From positions 95,924 through 159,923 of the forward strand of contig MNCI01007715.1 in assembly GCA_015680685.1 (NCBI GenBank): a stretch of 64,000 nt of DNA, in the 5' to 3' direction. This DNA comes from Gnetum montanum (lineage: Eukaryota; Streptophyta; Gnetopsida; Gnetales; Gnetaceae). The translations under genes were made by a program, and so were the position numbers. This document shows positions 11,797 through 23,169 of the stretch, piece by piece. How positions within the stretch are numbered: the stretch's first letter is position 1; every line of letters begins with the position of its first letter. The notes beneath the pieces were generated by a model. The model saw only the letters and a list, made by a program, of their open reading frames with translations. It made no database searches and was not told the DNA's origin.

Positions 11797-13557
11797 CTAT
11801 AATCACAACATGATTAAGGATTAGCATTTCGTGTACAACTTTATATTGTTTAAGTACCTTATCTCTTGGATTAGTTACACTTGGCTAAATTGTGACCATG
11901 GAAGGTTTGATTATTTTAATATTATTTTATCATTATTTTATTACAAATGTTTAATAGAGTTCATTACAAATGTTTAAATGTCTTAAGTTAGTGATTTTAA
12001 TATTATTTTATAAGCTAAACCTTATGGGAGTTAGAAAACATTTGAAAAATTTCTCATGAAAAACCTAAGGTTTATGGTCCCCATGACATAAAGCCCATCT
12101 TTGGTAGTTGTAGGAATGAAAAACAAGGTTAATCGGACAAGTGGTGTGAAAGATATGGGCACTGGAAGGTTATAGCATTTGAAAATTTCAAAAAATCCCT
12201 TCTTGTTTGAAGGAAACTTGAAAAAGTTTTCAAAATGTTGAACACTATTTATAGAATTTTTGTACTATGTTAACAAGATCCCATTGATGTAGCAAAAGGA
12301 TAGAATTTTCAAATTTGGAAATTAAAGGAAAAATAAAGAGTTTTCATATAGAATTGAAGTTCCAATGAAGCCTAAGAAGCTAAGAACATAATGAAATGCA
12401 TGAAGAGGGCTATATAATGTTAATGAAAGGAGATTTGATTAGGATAATGATTTAGAAATGCCATGAAGGAGTGCATAACTAGATGTAACCAATGTGGAGG
12501 ATAAATGATTTGAATGCACAAATGCCTAAGGGATAAGGCATGGGTAACATCTCATTCTAGTCCCATAACTAGTGCTTATAGCTCATTATTTAATCTAAGG
12601 GATGTACTTTGAATTTTCATTATTATTTATTTTTTTGAATGTGAACCACACCATGTAAAGATTTTAGCTTCTTTTCATTGGTCGATAGCAGAATGGTGAG
12701 AAATCCATGAGAACACTCATGCCCCTAAGAGGGTAGGTACAAAGAAAATCAAATTTCCTTGAAGTCACATCCTTGTATATCCATTTAATTCTTCCCAAGT
12801 TTGAAAACCACCAAGGTCATAAGTTCTTTAAAATTTTTATTTAAAAAGGCACTACATATTTTCAAAAAAAGGGAATACCATAGAGGCTTGTGGATGCATG
12901 GATGGTGTGGATTGATTGTCTATTATCATGAAAAAGAAATGATGTCTTAATTATCAACACTAAAAATTTAAAGATAGAATCTAGACATTATCAATCAAAT
13001 AATATTATAGTACAAACCACCATCAATCGATAGCTACAGTTGCACTTAGTCCTAGTGGTAATAAAGTGAAAAAATGAAACAAAACATAAGAAAAGCATTA
13101 GAAAAACTCAAAAGAAATAAAGTAAAATACAAGAAAAATTATAAAATATTTAATAAAGAGAAAAATGTACTAAAAATGATGTAAGAAAAAAAATAAAAAG
13201 CACATATTAGTTGTTGATTCAAAATGGGGCATCTCCCCCATGACTGAGTTCATGGTTGAGACAAGAACTACTAATTAGGTTATATGATTACATACATTGT
13301 TTGAATAGTTCAACATTTTCATTTGTGAGCCATAAAGTATCCTTTTATTTAGTGCCTATTTTGTGGACTTGGTTTCACACACACTCTTATTCCTCATGTT
13401 TGTTATGGGTTGGTGTAGGAATTGGATGGACACTTTGAACCTTTAGCCCATAATTGCATCCTTTGTTATTACTAGTAATGCATGGAATGTTTTGTCTCTC
13501 CTCAATGATAGGTTTATCTTTTATGTTTTGTGTTGGGGTGGTTACAGTTGTTGGCTC
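11797..13557. other. Non-coding interior of element A between gag and the extra ORF
   Basis: No gag or pol motifs. It holds a TATA-like site at 12410, a segment near 12596-12660 (GATGTACTTTGAATTTTCAT and ACCACACCATG) that exists twice in element B, and an internal copy of the purine-tract motif at 13219-13236. In B the matching region begins directly after integrase, so here gag has been joined to it by loss of pol somewhere in 13240-13440. Confidence 0.55.
12410..12418 (-). promoter_or_regulatory. Candidate internal TATA element upstream of the extra ORF
   Basis: CTATATAAT on the plus strand, ATTATATAG on the minus, about 600 bp upstream of the extra ORF start. Its counterpart in element B is the stronger TATATATA at 26154. 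Weak on its own; supported only by the shared position. Confidence 0.3.
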
Positions 13558-15660
13558 TTACATAGGATTAAGAGACATTGTTTTGGCAAGGAAGGATGTT
13601 ACACAAAATTGGCCTTGTACTAGTTTTGATGAGTTAGTAGATCTACACATCTTATTCGCATGAGTGGAAACCATCCTAAAGAAGGAACATTTTCTAGAAT
13701 TTTTTGGAGATCTCCTAACATGATCATTTCTATGTATGTTCATACCATAAGTGACATTCTTCTGTTGAGGTTCTGGTGCTAATTCTTCTTGCATTATTAG
13801 TGGTGGCATATGATGGAGGGAAGTATAAGAGTAGTGAGGATGTGCCAAAGGATAAGAGCTGTGAGATGGTGATCCCATAGGAGATGTTGTGGGTTAATGA
13901 TATTTAAGAGGATGGTAGTAGTGATTTGATGTAGAGGAAGTAAAACTAGTTCAAGAAATAGGTTGCTGAACATAATATTCATACTAGTCCAGCTAGTAGT
14001 AAGGGTAGTGTTGGTTTGATGATGGCCTCCCCCATGATTGTGGGTTTTCCCACAATGGTTGATAGTATTTTTGAGGATAATAATAATTCCTATTGAAATA
14101 GTATGGTTGGTTTTAGAATTATCTATAATTACCTTGTGAGTAAGGTAATTTCCTAGGTATTTGCTTTTGCTAAAACTTGGGATTTAAAGCAAAATTCCCA
14201 TACTCATGTAGATGTAACATAATTGGGTAATAGCCCTTTGGATGGTCATATTGGCAAATTTCACATCCATAATCCTCTTCTATATTTGAGTAAATAACCT
14301 CTTCTACTATAGTCATTTTTCTTTTTGTTGATAAGTGTTCCTACCTATTTCATTATTTTTTCCTTCTTTTTGTTTTGATCACATGATTCATTTTGCACTA
14401 CCTTCTCCCATATGATTTTTAAGTAGGTTGTAACATTTTCATTCCTCAACTCTCACATCTTATCTAGCCTTGTTTTGACCTTGGCAATAGCCTTTTATTT
14501 TGGCAATATTTGTTGCGAAATCAACACCAAAAGATTTCTCTTTTTCCTTATCATACACATGGACCTCTCTTGTTTAAAGAGTTGGATCCTAATTATATTT
14601 CTCAACACTCTCCCTTTTACATAGCTCTCCTTATTTCTTTAGTTGTTCCACTAGCCTCTGTATCAAATGGGCTCTTAATTAAAATAGTCACCCTTGGGCA
14701 TAGATCCCAAAGGTCTTCCTCATTTGGTTACAAAGCCCATCTATGATGTGGAGAAGTTGCTTCTTTTGAGAAAACCCATGACCTATTCATCTATGTAGTA
14801 GAGAATAGTATCTTTTCAAGGCCACATCCAAGGATTCATGATTTCCTTATTTCCATATTTTGATTTATTTTCTTAGATTGGATCCTCTTTCATAGGCTTG
14901 ATATTTTTCATAAAAACTGTCTAGCATTGTAGATCACTGGTGGATTGAATTTAGCTCCAATGATCTATACCAACTTTTAGCATCTTCTATGTGTCCTAGG
15001 AAAGAGCTAAAGCTTTTACCACTTACTTTCAATGTTTTGCAGGGCACGAGCATTGCAAAAGGATTGTAGATGACATTATGGACTAGAATTATAACTATCC
15101 TCAAATCTAAGAATGTTATTCATATATAATCATTTGATGTGGCTTTCCCTTTGATGCCTATAAGGTATTATAGCTTCCTCTCAGATTTGTGTCATGCTCT
15201 TAGTTACCATCAAGGGTTTATTTTCATCAAACATGTCATCATGATAATTGTTATTTCTAATTATCTAATTGTAAGAATCTTGTCTATGCTCATTTTTATG
15301 TCTTTGATTTTGCCCTTGGGTTTGATTTTTAGCTTTAACTTGATCCCATAGTGGAGCTCTATCTTCATACCTATGTTCATCTTCGTCAAAACTAGACATT
15401 AAAGAGAAAGAGGAAGATGGTGAATTGGGAGAATTACCATGGATCCTTTAGTTCTTCCTATGGTCCCTTTTATGTATCCTTTCTAAATTTAGAGGAGGTC
15501 CTAGGACTTGAGGTCCTCCTTGATCTAGGACTTACTCCATCTTCCCTAGGCTTATATCGATTAACTAAATGTAGTCTTTAAGCATATTAAGGATTTTAAT
15601 GAGCATATGAAGCCCCTACATTTAGTGATTCACTCCAACTTTCTTCAGTATAGATCCTAT
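13558..15660 (-). pseudogene. gag of element A (decayed)
   Basis: Gag forms the particle that packages the element RNA. On the minus strand near 15125-15095 the frame gives NNILRFEG, matching NNIPRFEGGYN of element B, followed by a helical capsid-like region. Near 14285-14225 there is a degenerate zinc knuckle CEICQYDHPKG, again paralleling B (CGVCQYEHPKRC). After it comes a Y/P/N/Q-rich tail, and the longest open piece is 13878-13558. Stops and shifts break the frame many times. Identity rests on collinearity with the gag of B. Confidence 0.75.
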
Positions 15661-15851
15661 CATTTGATCTACCAATGTTCTTATCATATGATGCATTATT
15701 GGTCCTTTGTGAAGGATACATGCTTTCAATTAATAATGTTTGTGTGAATTAAAATTATTAATATTTCTAGAAAGATAACTTGTTAATACTATTATAATGA
15801 TCTTTTAGTAATTTCACTATTGTCCTAGATAGTGCATGTAGCTAACTAAAG

Positions 15852-15869
15852 TCCCTAGCAATGATGTCA
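15852..15869 (-). other. Primer-binding site, tRNA-Asp type (element A)
   Basis: The plus strand reads TCCCTAGCAATGATGTCA. It matches the 3' end of plant tRNA-Asp (TCCCCGGCAACGGCGCCA, from memory) at 12 of 18 positions, and all six differences are transitions. It lies one base from the LTR edge at 15871, as in element B. Confidence 0.75.
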
Positions 15870-15870
15870 A

Positions 15871-16713
15871 TGATGAGCATCAAGTAGTCCCTACACCCAA
15901 CCATATGAATCACTACCATTCACTAAGTGATATAGTCAAATTCCATAGACTTTAACTCTCTAAGTACACTAGGTCTAGGTAGTGAATCTAATGGATGTGA
16001 TTGTTGTCTTCTTAGTTTCACTTGTGAAGTACAAGTGTATGATTAAGTGTAATTGAGGCATATGATTTTTATCATTTTATGTTTATTTTTTAAATCACAT
16101 AAGTGTTGAAAATAAAGTATTTAAATGCTTAATTACTCTAATAAATAATTAATGCTTAACTAGTCTTAACATGAGCATTTGTTCCCATCTATCGTACATA
16201 TCCTAAACATGTTATAACATTACTAGGTTACCAAGTGTTAATCACTACTAGGATTACCAAGCATTAAGTGTATGCTCAAGATGATTGTACTTATGTGTAT
16301 TAATTACTTAAATTTAATTAATTAATTAAATGCATTAAAGTAAAGTACTTGAATAATAAATGCATAAAGTAAAAATTAAGCTAAGTTGACATGCTACAAG
16401 GTTTATGAAGAAAGCTCATCTTTATTGCTGATCACACCGAGGTGCTCAGGTACATTGGTGTTCAAATAAAGATCTGTATACTTCTCACTCCTATTATGGG
16501 TATTCAGAAAATATTCTAACTTTTAAGAAATAAAAATGCAAGAATTTGGCTAGCTACTAATTACTAGATGCTATAAATGTAGTTGGTGAGTGCATATTTA
16601 TAGACAAGATAAGACACTACATTGACATGTACACATCAATGTGTCAAACCTTGCATCAACATAATTGTGTTGATGGGATCCTATTAATGCAACCCATGAA
16701 CAATGACTCATCA
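15871..16713 (-). repeat. 5' LTR of element A, shared with truncated copy A'
   Basis: Begins TGATGAGCATC and ends ACTCATCA. It pairs with 7855-8672. Its left neighbour is a primer-binding site, so it is the 5' LTR of A. Its right neighbour is the purine-tract side of another interior (16714-19276), so it also serves as the 3' LTR of that truncated copy. Confidence 0.87.
16595..16602 (-). promoter_or_regulatory. Candidate LTR TATA box
   Basis: TATAAATA on the minus strand, at the position equivalent to 8554 in the partner LTR. Confidence 0.6.
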
Positions 16714-19276
16714 TACCTCCAGAACTGAATGAAAACTCATCCTCAAGTGTACAAAAGGAGGAAAAAGTTTCTTACAAAATTTTGGGATGGTATGGAATTA
16801 TTGACTAACTACTGATACATAGACAAACACTAAGTGCCCAAGTGTACAAATATATAATCATTATAAAATTTAGTGTTCATGACAACAAAATTGAACAACA
16901 TGATAAAAAATAAGAGTAAAATTCCACTAGAAGCTTGAAGACAAGGAAGAAAATTTGATGGTCCTAGGCAATGAGGTTCTTGAGCTATCGAAGGACCTTC
17001 TCCTACCTCTAACACACATGGCTATTATGGTTGAGGCTATCTAGCTATAGCTACAACTTCTAATGGAAGACAGAAAGCATACAACAATTCTTTCATCTTC
17101 TCCACCTTACTCCTGGGATCATACATGGTCCATGCAGCATCAACATTATAAGCTGGTATGGGAACATCCCAAGGATAAGGAATTATAAGGAAAAACTCCT
17201 TCACATTGGTGAACTAGGCTATGAATTATTTTTGTTCAATGTCAAATGCTTTAATAACATTCTACAGCTCTTGGTAGTCATTAAACCTTCTATTTAGGGT
17301 CTCACTTATGGATCTTTGATCGATGAAGCTCTACCTAGGAACATTGAGTTTAGCATTGATCATTTCAAGCCTCTACTTGGTCTTCTTATGGTGCTTGAAC
17401 TTGGCCTCATACAACAGGTATGAGCTAGCCACTTACTTTCTGAAATCTAACCTCAACTTCTTGGTAGTTATCAGTACCATGTTTGCATAGTAGAGGCTGG
17501 TGAGCTCCTTATGTTTAGTCATCTTCTCGATTTGTAGCTCCTTGAGATAGATTTCAAATTTGTTGTACGTGTTCAACCCATCAAAGATAGGCTACCACAT
17601 GTCACCTGCTTATTGGAGTTGTTGGAGAGCCTCATTTACCTTTTCCTTCATTAGTTTAATTTCTTTTTCATTGATCTCCTTCTGCAAACTAACCTAGTTT
17701 CTATAGTCATTCTTAATCCATTCAAATTTCAAAGCGTCATTCTTCCAAGTAGCAATTTCAATTATATATCTCTAGCAAAGGGCACAAATGACCTTCATCG
17801 AGAGGTTATGGTTCTTAGCTACCAAAATCCTCAAATCCATTATCATCGTGGAAAGCTACTTCTATTGTTATCTCATATATTCAGCCATTTATTCCTTTTT
17901 GGCATTCATAGTATGTAGGTGATGATCATCCTTAGTCAAATTTGCATTCTATCGATGAACTTCCAATAAGACATCCTAAATGTTATAGACAATGGAATCA
18001 ACTAAGCACTAGTCAATGATCACTAACCCCTTTTCATACTCAACCTATTGAAGTTTAGACTAAAGTTACTAAAATGCTTCATCCCTGCTTACTCCTTGGT
18101 TGAGTACCATGGAATCAATGAGGTGAGCTCTAAGTCTTGCAACCTCCATAGCCAAGCCCTGATTCTTAGTTGTAGCTATTTCAAGTTGAGCCTTGGAAAT
18201 GATTCACTTTTCCATTACCTTTAATAGTGCTAATTGGATATCAATAATGTCATCATCTAAAAGGTCAAAGATCTCAAGAATTTGTTGTTAGGTTTCCACT
18301 AGTTGTTCTAGCAACTCCTCATGCTAGGCTATGCTAAGCCTCCCACTGACCATTCCTATAGAAATTTGCACATCTCTAAGTGTAGCACTATCTAGTATAA
18401 ATGTCACAAGAACATTTATGGCCTTACCCACTCTATATTTCACCACCTTAGCTATGTGTCCTAACCTTGGTGTTGCATCATGAAGACAGTTGTCCCATCT
18501 CCATCCTCCAATCACATCATGAAGTTAGCAATATTTTTAGAGATTTCTGGGAATTATTATTGTCTTAGAATGGATACTGTTACCTTTTGGGCACTAGGAT
18601 TTGAGTGTATGAGTGCCTTCATTCATTGGTTAGAGAAATTTATCATCATGTCCTCCAACTAGCTTATTATATGAGTTACCTCATTTAGATGGTTCAAGGT
18701 TGATTGGTAGATAGACAAGTCACCACATGAACTAGCTTGCAACTACTACAAAAGTTATTCTCAAAGTTTTTTAATGTGCTCCATAGTAGCATTGACCTCT
18801 AATGTCATTTCATGAGTGGGTTGTGGTGGTGTTTTTTCCTCTTCCTTGGTCATAGTAGGGACCTTATCATTCATCATTTTTCCCAAGAGGTAGGAGCATG
18901 TTTCAATGTGTCATTGGTGTAGTGAGCTATCCCTCCCCTTTTGCATAATTTTTGGATGAGGCATGGAAAGGGGAGTTCCTTCCACCCACATGAATTTTCT
19001 TTAAACCACTTTTCTATCTATAGATAGGTCAATTGTGGTAGGTTAATAGGGAATTTCTTGCTCAAAGTGATGCACTTACAAGTAGAAAAGGTAGTCATCT
19101 TGTTGGGCCTTATCATCGAATTAAGGTGGTAGGATGCTATCTTGATGTACACACATTCCACCATGGTGAGAACACCATACTCCTTGTGGTCCACTCCATA
19201 GCACCACTATACCCACTCCATTTTAACCTCTAAGTCTGCTTGTTTAGAGATCTCTAATAGATTAGTCCCAATTTTG
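16714..19276 (-). pseudogene. Truncated 3' interior (A') carrying the extra ORF
   Basis: Collinear with 8673 to about 11277 of element A and 22679 to about 25260 of element B: same leading block after the LTR (AACTGAATGAAAACTCATCC), the same ATCATACATGGTCCA-like segment, the coiled-coil-coding part and the LPFPCL-type block near 18960. The similarity stops abruptly near 19276, after TTAGTCCCAATTTTGGA, where A and B carry on into the N-terminal part of the ORF. The copy therefore lacks the ORF start, all upstream genes and its own 5' LTR. Confidence 0.75.
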
Positions 19277-20659
19277 GATGATGATGCAATGGTGATGTAG
19301 GGAGGTGATGATGGTATTACCCAACATCACCTAAGTGATACTTACTATTTTTATGCTTCACAAGGCCTCTAGGATCACCAAAACATATGTTTTTTTACCT
19401 TAGAAATAATGTAGATTGATTGAGATAGTTCTAACAAAGGAAAAACTATGTTTAGAAAGGTAGTTTTGGATGCTTGAAATGCAAGTGATGCTAGCAGGTG
19501 ACATTGATGTTGCTGTTGCCCAATGTCATTTGGGTGAAACTTATTATTCTAAACCTTTGAATGGTGTTGGTGATATCAAAACTAATTCGTTTCCTCTAGA
19601 GCATGATCAGATTCAATTACAAGAAGCTTGTACAAACCTAAAATGCTAAAGGATTTGATGATTGGAGGGGAGGCATGCATTTTGATGGTTCAAATGGATG
19701 TGAAAATGTCAAAAACACACTTTTCCAAGTTTATGATGTACCAAAAAAATATATAACATTACCCCATATTGATGGATGTTGCTAAGATGTCAATGGAGGA
19801 TTCATCATGAACATTAGTGATGACATGATAATGTACTTGCAAAGATAAAAAGAAGAGAAAAGAAATTGGATTAGAGGAGAATGTAAGGATATCATCAATA
19901 CATTTAGCATGAGGATAGTGTTGTGACATAGAAGGGGGGCATGGCTAAGTCCTAGATACAAGATGGCTGAAAGGATGCCATTAATAGTGCTTCACATCAT
20001 GTTCCACTAAACTCTTAATACAACCTCATCAAAATATAATCGTATCACTCAATTCTCACTAATGTGTTGATGAGAGGAATGGAAATAGATAGGAAAGGGA
20101 TTAGAGAAAAAAAATAAAGAACATAAAATAGGAAAGATGACATATAGAATTATTAAGTCAAGAAAAATAAAAAACTAGGAATAGAAATGAGGATCATCAC
20201 CTATACATAAAGTTGAGGTGTTATGTCACAAAAGTAAGACATGGCTAAATCCCATAGCTTAATGATGTTGATAACCTGATATAATTCTCTACCTATTCTA
20301 CTCAACCTAAAAAAACCCTTACATGAAGTAGAAATGGTAGAACACTTATGGATTTCTACATAAGAGAGATAAGTAAGTGGAAAGATAGATGAAACTATAT
20401 AGAAGATGTATAGAAGAATAGTGGTAAAAAACATAGAGGAGAGCATATGTGTACCTATAATAACTTGTAAGAAAGGAAAAGAATTAAAAGAAATAGAATA
20501 ATTCATAGGTGAGATAGAAGGGAAGGATAAGGATAAACTTGATGAAGAGTAACTTTTTTTTTGCTTCAAGTATAGTACTTTTGAGATACGCTTAATTTAT
20601 AGGATTTGGATGTTGATTCTCATATGAGCCTACAAGGTAATATGATCTATTATTGATAT
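19277..20659. other. Unassigned sequence between A' and element C integrase
   Basis: No LTR edge or domain recognised. It probably belongs to the 3' side of element C. A minus-strand 122-codon frame at 20201-20569 is low-complexity (S, I, Y, F rich) and matches nothing known to me. Confidence 0.35.
19304..19560 (+). repeat. Two diverged copies of a short coding-like segment
   Basis: On the plus strand 19304-19372 reads GDDGITQHHLSDTYYFYA and 19496-19570 reads GDIDVAVAQCHLGETYYSKP. The DNA around both (GATGCAATGGTGATG and AATGCAAGTGATG) also matches. Spacing is about 190 bp. Function unknown. Confidence 0.5.
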
Positions 20660-21404
20660 TTTTATGGTGATGAAGAATCTTGACTAGTTGGGAGAGAAAT
20701 TGGATGTCTTAACATTTGAAAAATATTGTAGGACAAGATCAACTTCCTTAACTTACCTTAGTCAAACATGCTTGTCATGGCTATGACACAAGGCTTCTTG
20801 ATGATTTTAAATATTAATCTATACTTGCTTGCAATTCTCATTATGAGTGTCTAGCTCATGAAAATCCCTTTTTTTTTCATTCTCTGTATTTTTCATCTAA
20901 TAATGTAAGTCTACTAAAAAAGATGGCATGTCTAGTTCCACTCACAACATTACTTCAAATCCATAAGTTAACATTAATGGCATTCAAGAAGTTGTGTTTC
21001 AGAAAATGATTACATAGATGCAAAGTGTATGAGATTGCTAGAAAAGAAAATTTTGTTGAGACTAATCAACCATGTCTTTGAGAAAATGGATAAGGTATTA
21101 TTTGTTGATTCATCTTGATCATTGTACTAGGAATAATAGGAAGATGATAATGATTAGATATTTTGATATTGATCATAGAACTTGGTAACATCTTTATTGT
21201 TGAATAGAGATTCATTAAGGTTACAATGTACAAAGGGATACTAAAGTGGGTGATGATATGATCTAAGATGAAATGATAGATGTACTTGAATGTGTTACAT
21301 TTCAAAGAGATAACTTTAATCCACTTAGTGAAATACTCCATAGCTATCAACATAAATTGATGACTAGTAGAAGAAAGAGGAATAATTGATCCTATAAGAT
21401 CCAA
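20660..21404 (-). pseudogene. Integrase of element C (Ty3/gypsy, Tat-like), decayed
   Basis: Integrase inserts the DNA copy of the element into the genome. The minus strand near 21404 reads MDLIGSIIPLSSTSHQF, then MEYFTKWIK, ITHFSIPLYIVT: the core of a gypsy integrase, with the first catalytic aspartate in LDLIG. The second catalytic aspartate, expected after IVT, is replaced (IVTLMN). Further on the frame shifts; STNNTL (third catalytic region) and, near 20790-20720, a KEVDLVL C-terminal motif can still be read. It follows directly on the reverse transcriptase because the RNase H part is deleted. Confidence 0.8.
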
Positions 21405-21778
21405 CCTCTATTTTTGAAAGGACCATATGATTTTTAGTATGTTAAGCTTCTAGGATAAAATATACATTCTAATATTATGTTAAGATCACTAGGATGATCA
21501 TATGCTATGATAGATTTAATAGTTAAATCATCCACATAAGAGTTGATAGTTTTGAATATCATATCACTAAAGATGAATGTCATAACTTGCTAGTATGTTG
21601 CTCTAATATTCTTAAGTGTGAAAGACATCTTAGTGAAACAAGAGATTTCCCATGGGATCATAAAAGTTGTAAAACTATGATGTTCATGATTAATTTGTTT
21701 ATGGTAAACTAAAAAACCATTCATGAAGGAAACTAAGATGTGACCTGCTATTGTCTCTATGAGTTTATTGATCTTTGT
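21405..21778 (-). pseudogene. Reverse transcriptase of element C, C-terminal half
   Basis: From 21778 leftwards the minus strand gives KINKLIETIAGH, LVSFMNGF (motif around the first catalytic aspartate, here changed to N), HHSFTTFMIPWEISCFTKM, LKNIRATY and then YVDD at 21538-21527, the catalytic motif of gypsy reverse transcriptases. After ILEC the frame runs, with a stop, straight into integrase, so the thumb and RNase H are missing. Element B interrupts the gene at its right edge; the other half is at 34952-35215. Confidence 0.87.
21774..21778. other. Target-site duplication of element B, left copy
   Basis: TTTGT directly before the LTR start TGATGAG. The right copy at 34952-34956 is TTTGG, differing at one base. 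Confidence 0.75.
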
Positions 21779-22545
21779 TGATGAGCGGCTAGGTATCCCT
21801 ACACCCAACCATACGAATCACGAGTGTTCACGTGTGACGCGGTCGAAATTTGCAGACTGTAAGCACTTAACATATACAAGACTTCTAACCAGTGAAACCT
21901 TGGGTTAGAACGGTCATTTTCATCCTAATCTCACTTGTGAAGTTATGTTTATGTTGGTTAAGTGAGATTAAGGCTAATGATTTTTGTATCTTTTTAGATT
22001 ATCTTTCAGTGACTAATTATCTTGGAAAATAAGGATAGAATATTAATTAATCTAAAATTATCCTAATCTAAATCTTAACTATTCCTAACATAAGTATATG
22101 GTCCCATCTTCCGAGCATGTTTTGAGTATCTCCTAACACTTCTGGGTTACCAGATGTTAAGCATCACTGGGCTTACCAAGTGTTTGGATTATGTTTGAGA
22201 TGGTCGTACTTATGGCCTTAACAAACCACGAATAAACAATAGCGATTGGAATTATAATAACGAAAACATAAGTAATTAACAAGTAACTAATAAAGCATAA
22301 ACATATTAAACTATTAAATGCATAAAATAACTAAGTCCAAATGTTGCAAGGATTGCTTGAACAGTTCTTCTTTATTGCAGTCACACCAATGGGCTAAGAT
22401 ACATCAGCACTCGAATAAAGAGCCGATCACTTTTCTTACACCTGCTGTGGGCACTTGGAAAATATTCTATCTCTTGCGGGAACAAACTGCAAGAGCTTCA
22501 CTACAACTACTCAGAAATATGCCTAAATGAGATAGAAGGCCCTCT

Positions 22546-22553
22546 TATTTATA
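22546..22553 (-). promoter_or_regulatory. LTR TATA box, element B
   Basis: The minus strand reads TATAAATAAGAGGGCC at this place in both B LTRs. It lies about 125 bp from the U3 edge. Confidence 0.65.
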
Positions 22554-22560
22554 GTCTGGG

Positions 22561-22650
22561 AAAGGTGGCTATGTAAACGGGGCCACGTCAACATAGGGTG
22601 GCTACATCGATGGGCCTGCATCAACGTGGCCATGTATATGTGGCTCAATC
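22561..22650 (-). promoter_or_regulatory. U3 repeat cluster upstream of the TATA box (3' LTR)
   Basis: About three imperfect copies of a 25-30 bp unit built on GTGGCTAYGT and a TCGA/TCAA-CGT-like core followed by GGGCC. The partner LTR (34840-34920) has the same cluster with CpGs better kept. ACGT cores are common plant bZIP sites, so a role as enhancer is an inference. Confidence 0.5.
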
Positions 22651-23169
22651 AACGCATTGACTAAATGACACTTCATCATAGTTCCACAACTGAGCAAAAA
22701 CTCATCCTCGAGTTACTTTACAATTTGGAAGGTAAGGATTCTTATTTACAACACACATAACGTAAACACATACATGACACACACATGACACAACATAAAT
22801 TTGATTAAGTGCCTGAGTTACAGAGGGGGAAAAATTACAAAAATGATAGTGTTCAGAGAAAAAATTGAACACCTCGCTGGTCCTGGAGCCTCTACTATGT
22901 AGGATGATGCACAAAATTGCTGGAGAAGATCACACCGTCCCTAGGGGTGGTGGTTCTGATAGACCTTTTCTAGCCTCTGGCCCATGCGTTGGTGGCGGCA
23001 CGAATGTCAGTAGTCCTACGGAAGATGGAACTTCTGGAGGTAGCTAGAAAGCCTCCAAGAGAGCCCTCATTTTTTCTTCTTTACTTCTGGGATCATTCAT
23101 GGTCTAGGAAGCTTCTCCAATGTGTGCTAGAACTAGAACCTCCCAAGGGCATGGAAACGCCAGAAGGAG

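Larger units (their letters stand above)
7855..16713 (-). mobile_element. Element A: Athila-type Ty3/gypsy LTR retrotransposon lacking pol
   Basis: Two related LTRs (7855-8672 and 15871-16713) flank an interior read on the minus strand. A tRNA-Asp-like primer-binding site lies one base inside the right LTR and a purine tract (minus strand) borders the left LTR, fixing the orientation. The interior holds gag (about 15660-13558), a non-coding stretch, and the extra 3' ORF (about 11796-9000). No protease, reverse transcriptase, RNase H or integrase motifs lie between them, so about 3.5-4 kb present in the related element B is absent. The LTRs differ clearly along their length, mostly by transitions, so the insertion is old. 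The right flank is not a target duplication but more of the same family (see 16714-19276). Confidence 0.85.
21779..22678 (-). repeat. 3' LTR of element B
   Basis: 900 bp, TGATGAGCGGC...CTTCATCA. Pairs with 34057-34951. It holds the TATA box at 22546 and, to the right of it (U3 on the minus strand), repeated GTGGC-TACGTCGA-GGGCC-like motifs. Confidence 0.93.

Noticed and set aside
20201-20569. Minus-strand 122-codon frame
   Set aside because: Low-complexity composition in AT-rich debris, no homology recognised.
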